Notes under the pieces: generated by a model | Seen by the model: only the letters and a program-made list of their open reading frames with translations | What the model was told of the DNA's origin: nothing | Database searches by the model: none | Origin: an uncultured Acidimicrobiaceae bacterium | GTDB lineage: Bacteria > Actinomycetota > Acidimicrobiia > Acidimicrobiales > RAAP-2 | NCBI GenBank assembly: GCA_937975915.1 | Contig: CALJTY010000030.1 | Location: forward strand, 186,001-250,000 | Direction of reading: 5' to 3' | DNA: 64,000 bases | Shown: piece after piece, positions 63,153 through 64,000 of the stretch | Position numbering within the stretch: position 1 is the stretch's first letter | Layout of the letters: the number at the start of each line of letters is the position of its first letter | Position numbers and translations under genes: made by a program

Positions 63153-63158
63153 TACCGT
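63153..63158 (+). promoter_or_regulatory. -10 element of dnaG (leaderless type)
   Basis: TACCGT ends exactly 6 bases before ATG 63165, with no ribosome-binding site. Confidence 0.5.
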
Positions 63159-63164
63159 CTTTAC

Positions 63165-64000
63165 ATGGCTATTTCGGACGATGAGATTGCGCAGGTGCGC
63201 GCAGCAACTGACATTGTCGCCTTAATTAGCGAGCAAGTTGCCCTCAAAAAATCTGGAACAAGGTGGGGTGGCCTCTGTCCTTTCCACGGTGAAAAGACGC
63301 CTTCGTTCTCTGTGAATGCGCAAGAAGGTATTTACTACTGCTTCGGTTGTCGAGCATCAGGTGACCAGATCACATGGGTGCGCGAAATGTTGCACATGGA
63401 TTTCATGGAAGCAGTTCGCTTCCTCGCCGACAAAGCTGGCATTGAACTTCACGAAGACGATAAATCAGGGCCGGCCAGAAAAGATAAACAAGAATTCATG
63501 TCCGCCATGGACAAAGCGGTCACTTGGTATCACGAAAGACTGCTCACCGGAAAAGACGCTCGAGACGCTCGTGAGTACCTAAAGTCACGCGGCATCAATG
63601 GCGAGATTGCACGCCAGTTTCAACTCGGCTGGGCTCCTGATGAGTGGGATGGACTAGCCAATGCTCTATCGCTGAATGAAAAAGTCTTGCTAGGGACAGG
63701 ACTCGGCTTCGTCAACAAACGTAATCGACGTCAGGATTCTCTTCGCGCAAGAATCATCTTTCCAATTTTTGATCCAACGGGAAAAGCAATTGCTGTTGGA
63801 GGACGAATTCTTCCAGCTGCAGCAGATGTTGTTCGCCCCGACGGAAGAACTGAACCTAAATACAAGAACAGTCCTGAGACGCCGATCTACTCAAAGAGGC
63901 GCACGCTTTACGCACTGAACTGGGCCAAAGAAGACATCATCAAGTCTGGCGAAATAATTGTCTGTGAGGGCTACACCGACGTCATTGCGTTCTTCATGGC
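63165..64000 (+). CDS. dnaG: DNA primase DnaG, N-terminal part
   Basis: The first 278 residues are in the window; the gene runs off the right edge. The zinc-binding domain (CPFHGEKTPSFSVNAQEGIYYCFGC, a CHC2 finger at about 38-62) and the start of the RNA polymerase domain (RIIFPIFDPTGKAIAVGGR, then the TOPRIM IIVCEGYTDVIAFF) are clear. DnaG lays RNA primers at the fork. The start is set by the -10 element. No gene overlaps it upstream. Confidence 0.97.
   Translation, partial: MAISDDEIAQVRAATDIVALISEQVALKKSGTRWGGLCPFHGEKTPSFSVNAQEGIYYCFGCRASGDQITWVREMLHMDFMEAVRFLADKAGIELHEDDKSGPARKDKQEFMSAMDKAVTWYHERLLTGKDARDAREYLKSRGINGEIARQFQLGWAPDEWDGLANALSLNEKVLLGTGLGFVNKRNRRQDSLRARIIFPIFDPTGKAIAVGGRILPAAADVVRPDGRTEPKYKNSPETPIYSKRRTLYALNWAKEDIIKSGEIIVCEGYTDVIAFFM

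Noticed and set aside
1..64000. CRISPR arrays, insertion sequences, prophage genes and rRNA genes.
   Set aside because: I looked for regularly spaced repeats, transposases, integrases and rRNA sequence and saw none.

Overview
The window looks like a chromosomal segment of a compact, moderate-GC actinobacterium, most probably of the class Acidimicrobiia or a close relative. Four things support this: the start of a cofD/fbiA gene for coenzyme F420 together with an LLM-class F420-type oxidoreductase; the manB-Trm112 pair and the giant GT2-membrane protein plus DUF5719 pair typical of actinobacterial envelope loci; a PAC2 (proteasome-assembly-like) protein; and the order holA, rpsT, lepA, hrcA, dnaJ, rsmE, phoH, ybeY, era, recO, uppS, glyS, dnaG. 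The taxonomic placement is inference; no 16S gene is present. Genes are packed tightly, with many ATGA/GTGA overlaps, no gene-free stretch above 300 bases, and no insertion sequence, prophage or CRISPR array that I can see.

Layout. 1-15.6 kb is an envelope-glycan region: cofD (partial, minus strand), a serine hydrolase, two GT4 glycosyltransferases, an Rmd-type GDP-6-deoxymannose reductase, a 1088-residue GT2/membrane fusion, a DUF5719 protein, ftsH (opposite strand), a CPBP protease, a GT-C-like membrane protein, manB and a Trm112-like protein. ManB can supply mannose-1-phosphate and Rmd can make GDP-D-rhamnose, so the region probably builds a mannose/rhamnose-containing surface glycan. 15.6-20.9 kb is lipid and redox metabolism: cytochrome P450, thiolase, an archaeal-type riboflavin synthase, an acyl-CoA dehydrogenase and the LLM oxidoreductase. 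21.0-25.4 kb is a second surface module: a secreted phosphodiester-glycosidase-like protein, CapA, a secreted protein of unknown function and a GT2 enzyme. 25.6-33.6 kb is accessory metabolism: APC permease, extradiol dioxygenase, LysE exporter, nitroreductase, two proteins of unknown function (one DUF1801), DoxX, an orphan adenine methyltransferase and a Baeyer-Villiger-type monooxygenase, then tRNA-Ala(GGC).

33.8-42.4 kb carries a second acyl-CoA dehydrogenase, leuS, a YgjP-like metallopeptidase, PAC2, an ACAD10/11-like phosphotransferase, a FolP2-like protein, holA and rpsT. 42.5-64 kb is the housekeeping backbone: lepA; hrcA-dnaJ-rsmE behind a CIRCE operator; HIT-phoH-ybeY-CNNM-era; dinG (minus); uppS, a small membrane protein and recO; photolyase-hemW; glyS; a nitronate-monooxygenase-like enzyme; a minus-strand block of an MFS transporter, a thioesterase and a two-gene ABC exporter; and the 5' part of dnaG.

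Three patterns stand out. First, about fifteen genes have a TANNNT hexamer ending 6-9 bases before the start codon, exactly 6 in eight cases, the signature of leaderless transcription. Second, eight of nine convergent gene pairs overlap at their stops, six of them by exactly 4 bp. Third, the riboflavin synthase is of the archaeal family, which suggests horizontal acquisition.
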